Under the pieces are notes generated by a model. The model had not been told where the DNA came from. It saw only the letters and a list, made by a program, of their open reading frames with translations, and ran no database searches. The translations under genes and the position numbers were made by a program. Below are positions 10,761 through 22,679 of a stretch of 64,000 nucleotides of DNA, in pieces. This stretch comes from Eulemur rufifrons (Eukaryota; Chordata; Mammalia; Primates; Lemuridae): assembly GCF_041146395.1 (NCBI RefSeq), contig NC_090997.1, positions 31,661,501-31,725,500 on the forward strand. The letters run 5' to 3'. The first letter of the stretch is position 1, and every line of letters starts with the position of its first letter.

Positions 10761-12100
10761 GTAAGAGTTTTTGAATGTTTCATCTGAGTTAAGAATTTTA
10801 AGATTTTGAAAATTGAAATTGCACATAATATAGTAAAGATTCTGAAAATCTATTTGTTAAAACTGAATTCTCTCAAAGTCTCTTAGAAAGCTACTGATCT
10901 GCCTTTCCAAAGAGAACTCGTGGGAGCAATCCCCTTTAGCAACGTGCTTCTACAAAGAAGTCAGCAACAGTGCTTTCTGGGGGCCATAGGAGTGTATATA
11001 GCTGTTTGGAAATGTTTTTGCAATTATTAGTCAGAATCTAAAGTGTAGAATGGAATAAATTTTACTGTCCTTGACTGGATTTGATTACTTCTTGCTTATC
11101 TTCCCTTTTGTATATCCTAGATAGAGCTAAACATAATAGTTATAATGACATAAAATAGTAAATATTACAAAGATGCTATAGACATCTAATCTCTTCAGAA
11201 AATGTCTTTCTTTTGGAAAAAATTGATAAGTAAGGAGTTTTGCATGGGACAGGCTGCTTTCCTCTGTGCATAGTATCCTTCTCTTTACCAAGGTAAACTT
11301 CCTTTGGACGCCTTTACTGTCCAAGGGCTGCTTTCTCCTTCTGAAAGAAGGAGAAGGAGCACAATTGTATGTGACCAGCATTACTGGAAACACAGAGACA
11401 GGTACATTCCACTGTCTTGGAAGGATGGTGAGCTACTTCAAGTGGGCCCAGCTGGCCTGGTACCACCCACATACTTCCACACAGAGGAGAGCATATTGAT
11501 GCAATATTAGATGCCCACCAAGGCCAAGCACATCATTTCTATGTTCTGGAGAAGTTTTATAGGTCCCAGCAACAAGATGTCAGAAGTTACTATGCTTCTA
11601 GTATTTTCTCTGTGGCTGAAAATATCATTTAAAAAGACATGCACTTATTTATAGTTCCAGCTTTTGAGAAAATCTTCCGTTACTTGGCCTAATAAAGGTA
11701 ATAAGATTGAACTGGCAGCAACGAAATGGCAAGCTTCTGAATTTCTTCACAGCAGTTCTAGACAAAACCCATTGATACAGCATGTGCTGCATCTGCGAGT
11801 CGAGTTGCAAGCCAAGGGATGTGTAGATTTATCTGCTGGGAAATAGTTTTGGACTTTCCAGCAGCTGTTTGTGGTGGCTGCATCATGCTGACATCGTGGC
11901 TGATGTACTGGAGGCATTTAGCAGCTTCAATGTCAGCTTGAATTAATAGATCAAGGTAAAGTCTGTACTTTAGAAAAATAGTAGAAAAAGGTAGACCGTG
12001 CAATCAGTGGTAAAAACACCTAATAACTAACCTATTTTCTTTCCTGATAACTTTCTTGAGGGTAGATGAAACAAAAATATTTAATTGTGTATGTCTGAGT
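10761..12100. other. Intron between exons A and B, no repeat recognised
   Basis: 2.4-kb intron, first part. The stretch 11280-11600 is richer in GC and has overlapping frames (11127-11393 minus; 11266-11510 plus) but no domain or splice pattern supports an exon. 11800-11960 is also complex, non-repetitive sequence. Confidence 0.4.
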
Positions 12101-12207
12101 TTGTATGTGTACACACACACACACACACACACACCATATACATATATTTGGTTATGTGGGTACATATATGTATGTGTATATATATAAATGTGTATATATA
12201 TGTATAC
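12101..12207. repeat. (AC)n-(TA)n alternating tract
   Basis: A pure (AC)n run at 12111-12134 is followed by ATAC/ATATG repeats to about 12207. This is a long alternating purine-pyrimidine stretch. Confidence 0.85.
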
Positions 12208-12835
12208 TAAACAGCTGGCATTCCTTTTCATATAATTTACATGAATTTTAATTATAACAAATGTTACCTTGTTGAACCGTTACAGAAAAAACTGGAGATC
12301 AGAAATGCTTTACTCGTGTCTCTGTGCCCTCAGGAAATGTTTGCTGAATGTCTTTTCTGTTCAAGGCCCTCTATGGATAGAGGGACGCACATGACCCTTC
12401 CCTAGCACTCACTTGGTGGCTATGTTGTCATGAGTGCCTGACACATGGGAAGTGCTCACCATCATCATTATTGTTCAATGTGTGAATGGAACATCAGTAC
12501 TCTAAATATCTGTGCAGAACTGAGTGGGGGAAACAAGCTTGTCAGATCAGAGAGGGTTTAGTTGAAGAAATGGGGACTTAGAGCTTTTAGAATAAATATG
12601 GTGATTGAGAGCCAGCAGCCCTCCAGCCACTGACCCTCTTTCTATGACTGAGACATGGCATGGGAAGAACATGGCACTGGTGCTGGAGCTGGAGCCGGAA
12701 CTCCAGGGTTCAAACCTGAACTCTTTCATCATGAAACTCTCACTAGAATGGAATTCCATAGAAGCCAGTTTTCTAAGAAGGCTGTTTCTACTGGATCTAA
12801 TAAAAAAAAATAGTAATAATAACAAGAAGGGTTAA
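12208..12835. other. Intron, possibly degraded MIR material
   Basis: Short MIR-like phrases occur (GTGCCTGACACATGGGAAGTGC near 12436, and GGGTTCAAACCTGAACTC near 12706), too broken to delimit. Confidence 0.35.
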
Positions 12836-12837
12836 CC

Positions 12838-12965
12838 GTCTGTGTCAAATACTATGTAGGTGCATTCAATTCTCAGAACAAACCAGTGAGTGAAGTACTG
12901 TTATCATACTTACTTTATACAGTGCACAATTCAGGCTTATGAAGATTACATTGCTTGAAAGTAGT
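12838..12965 (-). repeat. MIR SINE fragment, antisense
   Basis: Reads ACTATGTAGGTGCATTCAAT, TCTCAGAACAAACCAGTGAG, GTACTGTTATCAT, the reverse-complement MIR 3' half. Confidence 0.6.
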
Positions 12966-13185
12966 GAAGGTATAGCTTAAACACTAGAAGATTGTTCCTT
13001 TAGTATTTAGGAATATTTAAATCTTGTGTAGCTTAATATTGGTTCAGAGATTACGTATTAAAAATGGCTCTTTGTATTATAATTACTGATGTTTTCAGTG
13101 TTAGAAACATTATCATTATTATAAAAATTGAATGTATTATAAGTATTGTTCCTATTACCATACACATCATATTCTTCTTCTGCAG

Positions 13186-13230
13186 GGAGAGCAAGGTTTC
13201 AAAGGCAACAAAGGAGAAATTGGTGAAAAG
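13186..13230 (+). CDS. Collagen triple-helix exon B (45 nt, 5 Gly-X-Y triplets)
   Basis: This internal exon encodes GEQGFKGNKGEIGEK, five complete Gly-X-Y triplets in the same frame and phase (0/0) as the exon 2.4 kb upstream. The acceptor is a good pyrimidine tract (ATTCTTCTTCTGCAG) and the donor is GTAAAT. The exon contains no proline, which is unusual for a collagen helix. Instead it has Lys at Y positions followed by Gly-Glu, the KGE arrangement known to stabilise collagen helices by inter-chain salt bridges. The charged, proline-poor character suggests a non-classical collagen chain rather than types I-III; that is inference. The next exon seen is 42.7 kb downstream, and the exon order is assumed to be collinear. 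Confidence 0.9.
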
Positions 13231-13613
13231 GTAAATATCTCTCTTTACATATGCATCTGTAAAAATAAGTTTTGTTCTTAAAAATATTTTGAAATGGAAT
13301 ATTTAACTTGTTTATAAATTCTACACAAGAAATTCAATAATTTTATAGAAATAACTAAAAATATTTGCTTTAATGAAGGTGAACTAAATATACTGATGAT
13401 TGTCAGAAATTTTTCTAAACTTAGTTGCACGGTAGTTAGACATTTCTAGTTAAATTAATTCCACTGATACATAAATGATTCAAACATTTATGAAACATTA
13501 TATTTTTGTATTATGATGTCATTGATCCACTAAGTATCTAAGTTTTTAAATAAACGCCTTGTTTATATGTATACCTAATTTCTCAGTGGGATTATTTTTT
13601 GGAAGGAATAAAT

Positions 13614-14460
13614 AAGAAGAACTTATTGTAATAGTCAGGGTCCCATGGAAAAGAGACGGGATACTAAAATTAGAATAATTTTAAAGAGTTTAATAAAGGC
13701 ATGGTTTAAAAGGTATGGGCAAATTATAAGAAGAGTATTCCAAATGAAGTTACAGTGGACTCCTTAACTCTGCATGATTAGGCCGGGCGCGGTGGCTCAC
13801 GCCTGTAATCCTAGCACTCTGGGAGGCCGAGGCGGGTGGATCGCTCAAGGTCAGGAGTTCGAGACCAGCCTGAGCAAGAGTGAGACCCCGTCTCTACTAA
13901 AAATAGAAAGAAATTATATGGACAACTAAAATATATATAGAAAAAATTAGCCGGGCATGGTGGCGCATGCCTGTAGTCCCAGCTACTCGGGAGGCTGAGG
14001 CAGTAGGATCGCTTAAGCCTAGGAGTTTGAGGTTGCTGTGAGCTAGGCTGACGCCACAGCACTCACTCTAGCCAGGGCAACAAAGTGACACTCTGTCTCA
14101 AAAAAAAATATTAAAAAAAAAAGAAAAAAAACTCTGCATGATTATACCAGACCTAGAGGCAGAGAAAACTGTGTGGAGAGGACTGGAGAGAGGAGCTGAG
14201 GGACGCAGTCAGCCCCAGATAACACATAAAGGGGGAGCCAGGGCAACCAATTCCTCCACCTCCCCATCCTCCAGCCCTCAGTTCTCTGGCTGGACCCCCA
14301 CTGGCCAAGCCAAACTGAGAATGAGTGGGGTGTGGGTAACACCTGTATGGGTCAGCGTCCCAGAGCCCAGAGCAAGGTGGAGAAGGGTGGTTGGTGGATC
14401 TTGAGGGCTCATGCCAGATGCTGGCCCACTGAGCTAAGTGCTGTCATCCATCACCTTCTA
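13614..14460. repeat. Old interspersed repeat split by an Alu
   Basis: Sequence 13614-13780 (starting with a GTCAGGGTCCCATGGAAAAG motif) resumes after the Alu at 14145 (CCAGACCTAGAGGCAGAGAA, GGAGAGAGGAGCTGAGGGAC, CACTGGCCAAGCC). It resembles a medium-reiterated mammalian repeat I have seen as a unit, but I cannot name its class. The open frame at 14138-14404 is in this repeat and is not a gene. Confidence 0.45.
13781..14129 (+). mobile_element. Full-length Alu SINE, strepsirrhine type
   Basis: Starts GGCCGGGCGCGGTGGCTCAC and ends in an A-rich tail. The linker between arms is long (AGAAAGAAATTATATGGACA plus an AATATATATAG stretch), and the right arm has GCTAGGCTGACGCCAC and GCACTCACTCTAG. A perfect 15-bp target duplication, AACTCTGCATGATTA, flanks it at 13766-13780 and 14130-14144, so the insertion is complete and relatively recent. 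Minus-strand frame 13811-14062 is Alu-derived. Confidence 0.95.
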
Positions 14461-17400
14461 ACTAAATTAAATTATGGGTGGTTTATTTTACATTTTTGAG
14501 AGTATTTTATTTTAATAAAAAACTACTGAAGTCATTTTGAAAAGTATTTGAGCAATCATCGGTTTACAGCTTTGCAACTTTCTATTGAAAGTACAGAGAG
14601 TAGAAGTACGTGGTCACCCCAAAATTCCCTTCATGTAATCATTTGAATCTTTCTGCATTTTGAAAATCTAGTATTGTTTTTAAATAAAACAACAAAAATG
14701 TAGCATTCTTTTGTTTCATAACTCTTAAACACATCAAGTGTCATGTAATTGGACAGCCAGAAGGAGGACTAGAAAGAAGAATAGATGATCTCAAATTAGC
14801 CAGCATTGCCTGTATTTAGCTTTCCTGGCAGTGATCAGTTATTTGCTTCTTCAATAAGCATTTATAGAGAGAATGAGCATCTATTGTCATTATAAGACAA
14901 ATGACATATGTTGTCAACTACATGATAATTACTTTTCCTTACAGAACTATGAGAAAGAAAAGAGAATAGCCATATAATAACCACACAATTGAGGAGAATT
15001 CCATTAAATGATGACTATTTTTAAAGTGGATCTCTTTTCTTAGAAATCTCTTGAACATTCTTGCTTTAGAATAACAGTCATTGCAAGGCCATGTCTTTAA
15101 ATATATACTTTAGTTATGCACATTCCTGATTTATTAGTGGGATTTTCCCTGCAGGGATTAGGGAGAATAAGCAAAGACAGATATATTCTCTGTAATTTAA
15201 AGTTACTATCACACTAAAATATTAGTGGTTATTTTAACATTATATATATATAAGAAGTTGGTATTGCTCAGCAATAAATAGATTCTCACAGGCTATGAGG
15301 TATAGTAAAAACATTTGCCGTATTTGGCTTCAAAGATTTGTCTTCTGGTTCCTCATATCTATTAACTGTCGCATTCAAATAGTCAGTTTCACCACAAGGT
15401 AGAAATATTTTTGGAGAATGATTGAAATATGTCAGAAGGGAATAAAGCATCAAACAGACAAGACAGTATGTACCTTGAATGAGAATCACAATTCAGATGA
15501 TTTATAATCAGATGTGAAATTCCTGTAATAACTCTTATGTTAAAAATATATTTGGCTTTGATCATTATTTACCATATATTAAATGTTTGAGCTTTTAGGA
15601 AAACTGATTATATAATTATAAAAAGACCCACCTTTCTTCTTAATTGCATTATTGTGGCCTTTACTGTGTTTAAAATTTGACCTTTTTGAGTTACACAATT
15701 GACTAGTTGCAAAATGAAATAATTTAGGAAGTTGTTATTGGTCATAGATGTCCTATCTACCAAGGGCACATGTTACTGATCAAAAAATTAAAATTATATC
15801 AACTGCGAAAGATAAAATACTATATGATGATTTTTAGGTAATATTTCTATAATCCAGTGGAAACCATGTAGAGGAATCGCTGTTTCTCACTATGGCTAGA
15901 AAACTAGCCATCAGGCCAACTTAACTAACTAGACTGACCAAGTGGTTCTTCAAAGTGTCAAACATGCTATCCTAAGTCCAGGGAAGAACCTGTGGAACTT
16001 GAGCAAGTTTAAAGGACCTCATTTGAAAGGCCATTCCTGAGTCTATAGCTATTTGTAACAATAGGGCAAGAGCCTCATTCATGCATTACTGAGCAAACAC
16101 AAGTCAGCTGTGAAGTGAAAGTTATTTTAAGGAGTAGTTAATTATCTCAAAAATTAGTTACTTGTACTGTCAGGATGCTTCCAGAAGACAGCTATTTGCA
16201 GGTTTACCATGCTCTGGTTTATCATTTAAACTTGTAGGAAATATCCCCTTCTACTTCCCTATCCCTGGCTGGCAAAGTTAGGTATGCATCACCGAAGGAT
16301 ACCTGGGCTCTCCCACATACAGCTCATGAAGCAGGAGGGCTCAGGGACCCTCCCCACACCTGAGATCTGTATTCTGGCTTCTCTGTTTCTATAGGAATGA
16401 TGTTCTGGGTTCCTTCAGTATTATTGTAGTTGTTGTATGGGCTGCTACTATGAGTGAACAAAACAGAGAGTTCACTCTTGAGGTGACAGTTATCCCCATA
16501 TTATCAGCCTTCCTAGCAATGATTTAGTCAAACACTTGTTATATAACCAAATGTAAATGCATGAACTAAGCCCTTAATATTATATTAGAAAAAAGACTAT
16601 TTAGCAGGGGTTCATTGAAGTGCTCTTCATTCCTTAACCCTGAGCTCAGATTTTTACTTCATGTCCTTGTGAAAATAGAAATATTATTTGGTTACATTTA
16701 TGAACAGAAGTAGCAAATAGAAAAGGAAATGTAAATATCTGCTCTATCATTGCATTCAATATTTTTAAGTAATTGTTTCAAATCATGTAATTTAGTTTGC
16801 TTTTAAAATGATCGTTCTTTTACGTTGTCATTCAAGCTATGACTAACTCGAAGTTTAAGAACTGATTTTCTTAGAGTTAAACTTGACTCTGCTAAACCTA
16901 TTGTTAAATATCATTTGATTATGAGAAAGAAACACCCAGTGGCAACTGCTGCTTACAACATTTATTTCCTGATTTACTACCTAAAATGCAGTCGATTTGG
17001 GTTCATTGAAGAGCGTTGTTTAACATGAACACATATAGTAGCAAATTATTGCAAGGATTTAAGATGTTTCAGTTAGAGTGGAACTTTTCCACTTGAGCAA
17101 TTAAAGTGATTTGGTTTCTCAAAGATGTGTTAAGTTTAATGAAAAGAAAAAACAATCAATGAGTTTTTCATGAACGGTGTGACTCAAGGAAGTGTGGACA
17201 GCATCCATCATTTGACATATTCTGTAGCCATGAGAGTACATGGCCAAGTAGGTCCTGGCTTACTTTTGTTTAGGCTTAGGGTATCATATTTTGACCATCT
17301 TGATTACTGATCTTTTCTCCCATACTGGGTTAAACTAATAAAAATAAACAACCACAAAACTAACATATGCATATGGTCTTTGCTTTAACTCATCTCTTGA

Positions 17401-18725
17401 AACTGTAGTTGGAAAACTGGTTGTAAATTTCCAGGGACATGTGATTTTTATTGTCCTGTTGTTGCCATAGAATAATCTAGGTCCTAAAATGCCATGTGAT
17501 ATATGTATTTAAATCAGAAAACTGTGTTTAAAAATTTATTACTCTGGTTTTATAGCAGTTGCAAATATTTTTACCTGATAGAATCCACTGAAAAAAAAAA
17601 TCCACAGACCCTTATTCTTCGTTGATTTATTTAACTGTACATTATTATAGAATCCTGAGTAAAACATAATATTCAAATGAATAAAAGTATTAAAACATTT
17701 CTTATAATCTAAGTAAAGTAGACATATGCTTTACTACCTCCAAATTATCTGGGATTATTTATAATTAGTCATCCAAAAATTTGTATTTCTTTTATCAGCC
17801 GTCATCGTCAGGTAATTTTCAGATGACATAATTCAATTTTTCATAGGCCAGACTAAAATAAAATATATTTAGGTTTAGTGTTGATTTTATTAGTGTTGAT
17901 TTCATTAGCATTAATTTCATATGCAGTCCTTTGCCTTTGATGGTTGCTTTTGAAGATGTGAAGAAGAAATGGAAAATGCTTACTAGAAAATGTCCTCACT
18001 TATCTGTGCTGTAGTTTAATCATTCATACTGGTTTCTAGCCAGGTGAATATTAAAAAGCACCAGCATTTCATTCATTCTTGTTATTCTGCTGTTGTTTGT
18101 TTTCAGTGTTAAAAATGTGTCAGTGCCTGTAATAGGTCACTCGTGGTTCTACTATGTAAATGCTAGGCTAATGAGGGACAATTTACTTGGTAGAATTTTG
18201 TTCATTTATTTCTGATAGGTTAAAATTTCAAATTTAATTCATAACACCAAAGTTAGAAAGTAAGACTTTATTTTTATGCTAGTACCACAGATAATGTCTC
18301 CTGCCAGTAAGTAATTAAAATATTGACTTCTAGGATTAAATATCATGAAATTATAGTCAATCAATCAATAGTAATCATTTGCTACTAGAAACAACAATTA
18401 TGGCTTCAAATAAATCAGGACTTTTTACACTGTAAAATATTTTCACTTTAGTCAATTTCTCATTCAATTGCCATGATAGTTGTACATAAAACTGGAGAAT
18501 TTGAAAGGTAGCTGTGATTTTTGGCAACTTAAAACTTGGTGTTGAGTGAGAAAAGCCCAAATGAGGAAGTCTATAGAATATGTGTAAGCTATTATTCGGA
18601 ACATTTTGGGGCAGCATCAAGGTCATTCAACAGGGAACATACAATCCTACTTTCTGAAATATTCCAAAAAGAGCCTACACTTGACAGTTTATTGTGACCT
18701 CTCATGGAATAAATGGATTCACATA
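14461..18725. other. Giant intron, 4.2 kb without recognised features
   Basis: AT-rich sequence with a short TA run near 15241. CTGCAG followed by a Gly codon at 15150 looks acceptor-like but no Gly-X-Y pattern follows. 16920-17330 is non-repetitive and moderately complex. No named repeat identified. Confidence 0.4.
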
Positions 18726-18734
18726 TTCTTGTGT

Positions 18735-18910
18735 TCTGTGTTCCAATCCAGCTCTGCTGTTCTAGCTTTGTGAAGTTGGATACGGTCTTTGCTTTCTTTA
18801 CCTTGGTTTCCTCTTTTATAAAATGAAGTTAATGTCTACCTCATAGGACAATTGTAGGAATTATAATTAATACCTGGTGAATAAAAGGTGCTCGATAACT
18901 GTTAATATCC
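18735..18910 (+). repeat. MIR SINE
   Basis: Contains TTCCAATCCAGCTCTGC, TTTGTGAAGTTGGATACGG, CTTTACCTTGGTTTCCTC, AAAATGAAGTTAATG, CTACCTCATAGGAC and GGTGCTCGATAACTGTTA in MIR order. Confidence 0.85.
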
Positions 18911-19049
18911 TCAACAGCCAAAATATGAAAATAACATAAAAATTAATATTTTGAGATAAATAGATTTGACATAATTAGATTTAATTTTTTAAATTGTGTA
19001 ATATTAATTTCTAATTTTTCTTTTAAATAAGTAAACAAAGACAAGAGAT

Positions 19050-19870
19050 TATAGTAGTCAGCTACTGGTTAAATATCACCCCAAAACTTAGATGCGTAGA
19101 ACAACATTCATTTATTTAGTTCATGATTCTGTGGTTTAGCAGCTTATACTAGGCTTAGCTCGGGATTCTTTGGTCTCAGCTAATCTTGTGTGAGTTTACT
19201 TATAAAGTCCGCCCTCGTATCTGAGGGTTACTCATCCACAGATACAACCGACTGCAGATGGAAAATATTTGGCAAAAAAAAAAATAACAAATAATACAAA
19301 TAAGAAACAATACAGTATAACAACTATTAATATTTACTTTGAATTTATATCATATTAAGTATTATAAGGAATCCAGAGATGATTTAAAGTATACGGGAAA
19401 ATGTGTGGATAGGTTCTATGTAAATATTATGCCATTTTATATATGAGACTTCAGTATTCATGGATTTTGCTAACTGTGGGGTCCTGGAACCAATCTCTGG
19501 CATATACCAAGGGACAACTGTATATTTCTTTCAGCTGCCAGGTTGGCTGAGGATGGCTGGTCTAAGTTGGCCTCTGCTAGACAACATGTCCTCTACTCTA
19601 GATGATCTCTTATCTTCCAACAGTTATCCTGGACTTGTTCTCCAGGTGAAGGCAGGGATTTAAATAGGGCAAGCAGAAGCACATCTGGCCTCTTGAGGCC
19701 CCTGGCTCAGAACCAGTATGCCACTATCGTCACCGTATTCTATTGGCCAAAGCAAGTCTCAAACCCATCCCAGATTCAAGGAGTGGGAAAATAGAGCCTA
19801 CCTCTGGATGAGAGAAGCTGCATAGTCACATTGCGAGGGGTATGAATATATGGAGGGCTGAAAAATGGTG
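19050..19870. repeat. Old mammalian repeat interrupted by a DNA transposon
   Basis: Left part 19050-19204 (CAGCTACTGGTTAAATATCA, CCCCAAAACTTAGATGCG, TTCATGATTCTGTGG) and right part 19522-19870 (CAGGTTGGCTGAGGATGGCT, TATTCTATTGGCCAAAGCAA, GTCACATTGCGAGGGG) look like one medium-reiterated repeat. An LTR of the MaLR/ERVL type is possible but the family is not certain. The open frame 19460-19663 spans the boundary and is not a gene. Confidence 0.5.
19205..19521. mobile_element. Tigger-type (TcMar) nonautonomous DNA transposon
   Basis: Termini are related inverted repeats: left GTCCGCCCTCGTATCTGAGG, right CCAAGGGACAACTGTA. The interior has the typical phrases CAATACAGTATAACAACTAT, GATGATTTAAAGTATACGGG and GGTCCTGGAACCAATC. 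A TA dinucleotide flanks each end, as expected for mariner-type insertion. It sits inside another repeat, so it is the younger of the two. No transposase coding capacity. Confidence 0.75.
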
Positions 19871-20001
19871 CCATTTTCATAATTAACACAAATGAGATAA
19901 AATATTCTTATTTTAAATTAACAGTAGGATACAGTAGAAAGGTTGACTAGATCAGTAAATTTTACTTCACTTTGCAGACTGTGTCAAAAGATATTTTTGA
20001 A

Positions 20002-20497
20002 TCTAGAATGTTTATAGCAGCACAATTCACAATCGCAAAGATGTGGAAACAACCCAAGTGCCCATCAATACATGAGTGGATTAATAAAATGTGGTATATG
20101 TATACCATGGAGTTCTACTGAGCCACAAGAAACAATGGTGATATAGCACCTCTTGTATTATCCTGGATAGAGCTGGACCCCATTCTACTAAGTGAAGTAT
20201 CCCAAGAATGGAAAAACAAGCACCACATGTACTCACCATCAAATTGGTATTAACTGATCAACACTTACGTGCACATGTAGTAGTAACATTCACTGGGTAT
20301 TGGGCAGGTGGGAGCGGGTAGGAGGAGATGGGTATATTCACAGCTAATGGGTGTGGTGTGCATAGTCTGGGGGATGGACAGGGTTGAAGCTCTGATTCAG
20401 GTGGGACAAAGGCAATATATATAACCTAAACATTTGTATCCCCGTAATATGCTGAAATAAAAAAATAAATTTAAAAAAATACTACCACTCCTTTAAA
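20002..20497 (+). mobile_element. 5'-truncated LINE-1 3' end with 16-bp target duplication
   Basis: Begins inside the C-terminal part of L1 ORF2 (AATGTTTATAGCAGCACAAT, AAATGTGGTATATGTATACC) and runs through the 3'UTR (TTTGTATCCCCGTAATATGC) to an A-rich tail. AAAAGATATTTTTGAA at 19986-20001 is repeated at 20498-20513, a perfect target-site duplication. A 15-nt non-A stretch lies between two A-runs near the end (see findings). Not coding. Confidence 0.92.
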
Positions 20498-20513
20498 AAA
20501 AGATATTTTTGAA

Positions 20514-21985
20514 ATTGAAATGGTAGAGATGCTTTATGTGTAATAGGAAAATATTATAGAAAAATCTTAATTAGAATGGGAACAGAGAATACAATGTATC
20601 AAATAATTAAACCAAAGAATGATTTTGTATAATACTTTTACGTAGCATCATGTGCTTATTAATTTTAGCTAAAATAAAACTGATACTAGAATAAACAGAA
20701 AAAGCAGGTCAGAGTTGAAATGTATTTTGAGTGTTTCACTATTAAAGCTTCTTTGCAATTATGCCTAGTACTCAAAATTCAAAACTAATGCAAGAATGTT
20801 AAATGCTGTTATTATAAATATATCACTTCCCCATCATCATTCTAAAGCAGTAGTCCACATGTTACCTTACTTCCTATGAATTCTCTTTTGGTTCACCTTG
20901 TAGCATTCTACTGAACATCAGCATGTTTTACAATTGTTACATTTACCCTAGTAACGTGGAAAACTTCTACAACTTTTAGGAAGAACTTACTTGTTTGATT
21001 TGACAGCTGACTTGAAAAATGAAGAGAACAGATGGAGCAGAACAATAACTATGATTTCAAAAATCATAGCAATTTATCTGTGGCCAATGACAATTGGTAT
21101 GGGAGTAACTATGCCAGCTTTCAATTATCCATGGTAGCAGGCAATTGGGAAAGAGTAATGGTAATCCCACAGCCAAGCCAGAGGCTTAATGCCATTCATT
21201 ACAGACTGTGTGTTATTTTCTTGATTCTTTACAGTGCTAGTGAATAACCCTAATTTATGTGAAATATGCTTAACCCTCTGTTGTTACATCACTTAATAGT
21301 AGTTATAGAAAAAGTGAAATGTCCAAAAACAGAAAGAGAGACACACACACACACATAAGAAGATAATAACTATCAAGGGCTGTAATATTTCATGAACATT
21401 TAATAGTCTTTTAAAATATTATTTTTAATGATTGCATATTTTGCTGTATGGATATATAATATTTTATTTGAACATTCCCTTGTTAGAAATTTAAGTCTTT
21501 CCCATTTGTGTCATTGGTGACTTAGGCAAAATAATTTTGGTGGACTAATGAGAACAGAAACTAGGTTGGAATTTGTCAAAGAATAAATTACAGTTGACAA
21601 AAAGACAATATATAAAACCCTCTCAAGAACTGGGTATGAAGCAGACAACAGCAATAGCTGTAGAAGGTGTAGATTAGTGAAGAAGAAAACTTTAAATACA
21701 CCAAAATCCAGAGCAAGCCTAAGGTCCTTAGTAGGAAATATTCTTGCATAAGTTAGAACCCAAAGAAAGTACAGACCAAGTTCATTTCAACAAAGTATTG
21801 CAAATGTCTTATATTTCCTAAGAAATGTCAAGATTTAAGCCAGGAATAATATCATATTTGAAGAATTTCCATTAAAATCAAGAATAAGACAAAGATATCA
21901 CTGCTGTTATTTTACAATATTCCAGAATTTCTGATCAGTGTCAATTTTACTTCCAAATTATAATTTAAATCTGTCTATTTCTCTC
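20514..21985. other. Giant intron, nothing recognised apart from a small hairpin
   Basis: A perfect 9-bp inverted repeat with a 3-nt loop, CTATGATTT-CAA-AAATCATAG, occupies 21049-21069. A short (AC)n run lies near 21340. Otherwise AT-rich and unassigned. Confidence 0.4.
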
Positions 21986-21989
21986 CATC

Positions 21990-22670
21990 TACCCCAGCAC
22001 CACTGAACAATTATCATTTATTAGTCACCTTCTAACTAATCTCCCTATTTTCACTCTTGCTCTTCTCTCATCTATTCTCTAAATGATAGCCAGATGGATT
22101 TTTACAAAACTAATTGTGTGGCTTCTGTTTTTAAAACATTTTAGTTGTTTCCCATTAATATCCAAAATCCCAAACATATCCAACAAAGTCCTGCACAGTG
22201 TGGCATAGGCCTGCCTCTTGGAACTCATCTCTCCACACATTCCCCTTTTCTACTTTTGTTCCAGCCACACGACTTTCTCTGAGTTCTTGGAATTTGCGGA
22301 GCTGTCTCCTGTCTCAGAACTGTCCTCACTGCTTGGAGCACTTCTACCCGCTTCACTTAGCTCACCTCTATCCGTTTAGCACATCTTGAAAGTCATTTTC
22401 TTGGAGGCTTCCTTGATTCTGCAATCAAAATATGTTCCTCCTGTTATAGTTTCTCATTATATCTTTAATACCACACTTCACTTTCACAGCATTTATTATA
22501 ATTTATAATTATAAATGTACTGACGTTAAATTTTTGTTTGTTTGTTTTTCTGTTTTCTCCAATAGAGTAGAAGCTCCAAGAGAACAGGAACCATATCTGT
22601 CTGTATATGTTTCTTTCTACAACACTCAACCCAGTGGCCAGCATATAAAAGAATTCAGTTAATTAATTCA
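21990..22670 (+). repeat. LINE-2 (L2) 3' region
   Basis: Long sense-strand L2 match by eye: TCACCTTCTAACTAATCTCC, AACAAAGTCCTGCACAGTGT, CTTGGAGGCTTCCTTGATTC, TAGAGTAGAAGCTCCAAGAG, CAGTGGCCAGCATATAAAAG. Encodes the decayed C-terminal end of L2 ORF2 plus 3'UTR. The 63-codon frame at 22198 is residual. Confidence 0.8.
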
Positions 22671-22679
22671 TTGCTGCAA

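Noticed and set aside
13811..14062. Pro/Ser-rich minus-strand frame
   Set aside because: It is the antisense of an Alu; the same frame appears at 28300-28557 in another Alu.
15148..15190. CTGCAG followed by a Gly codon as a collagen exon
   Set aside because: Downstream codons do not keep glycine at every third position and no donor follows.
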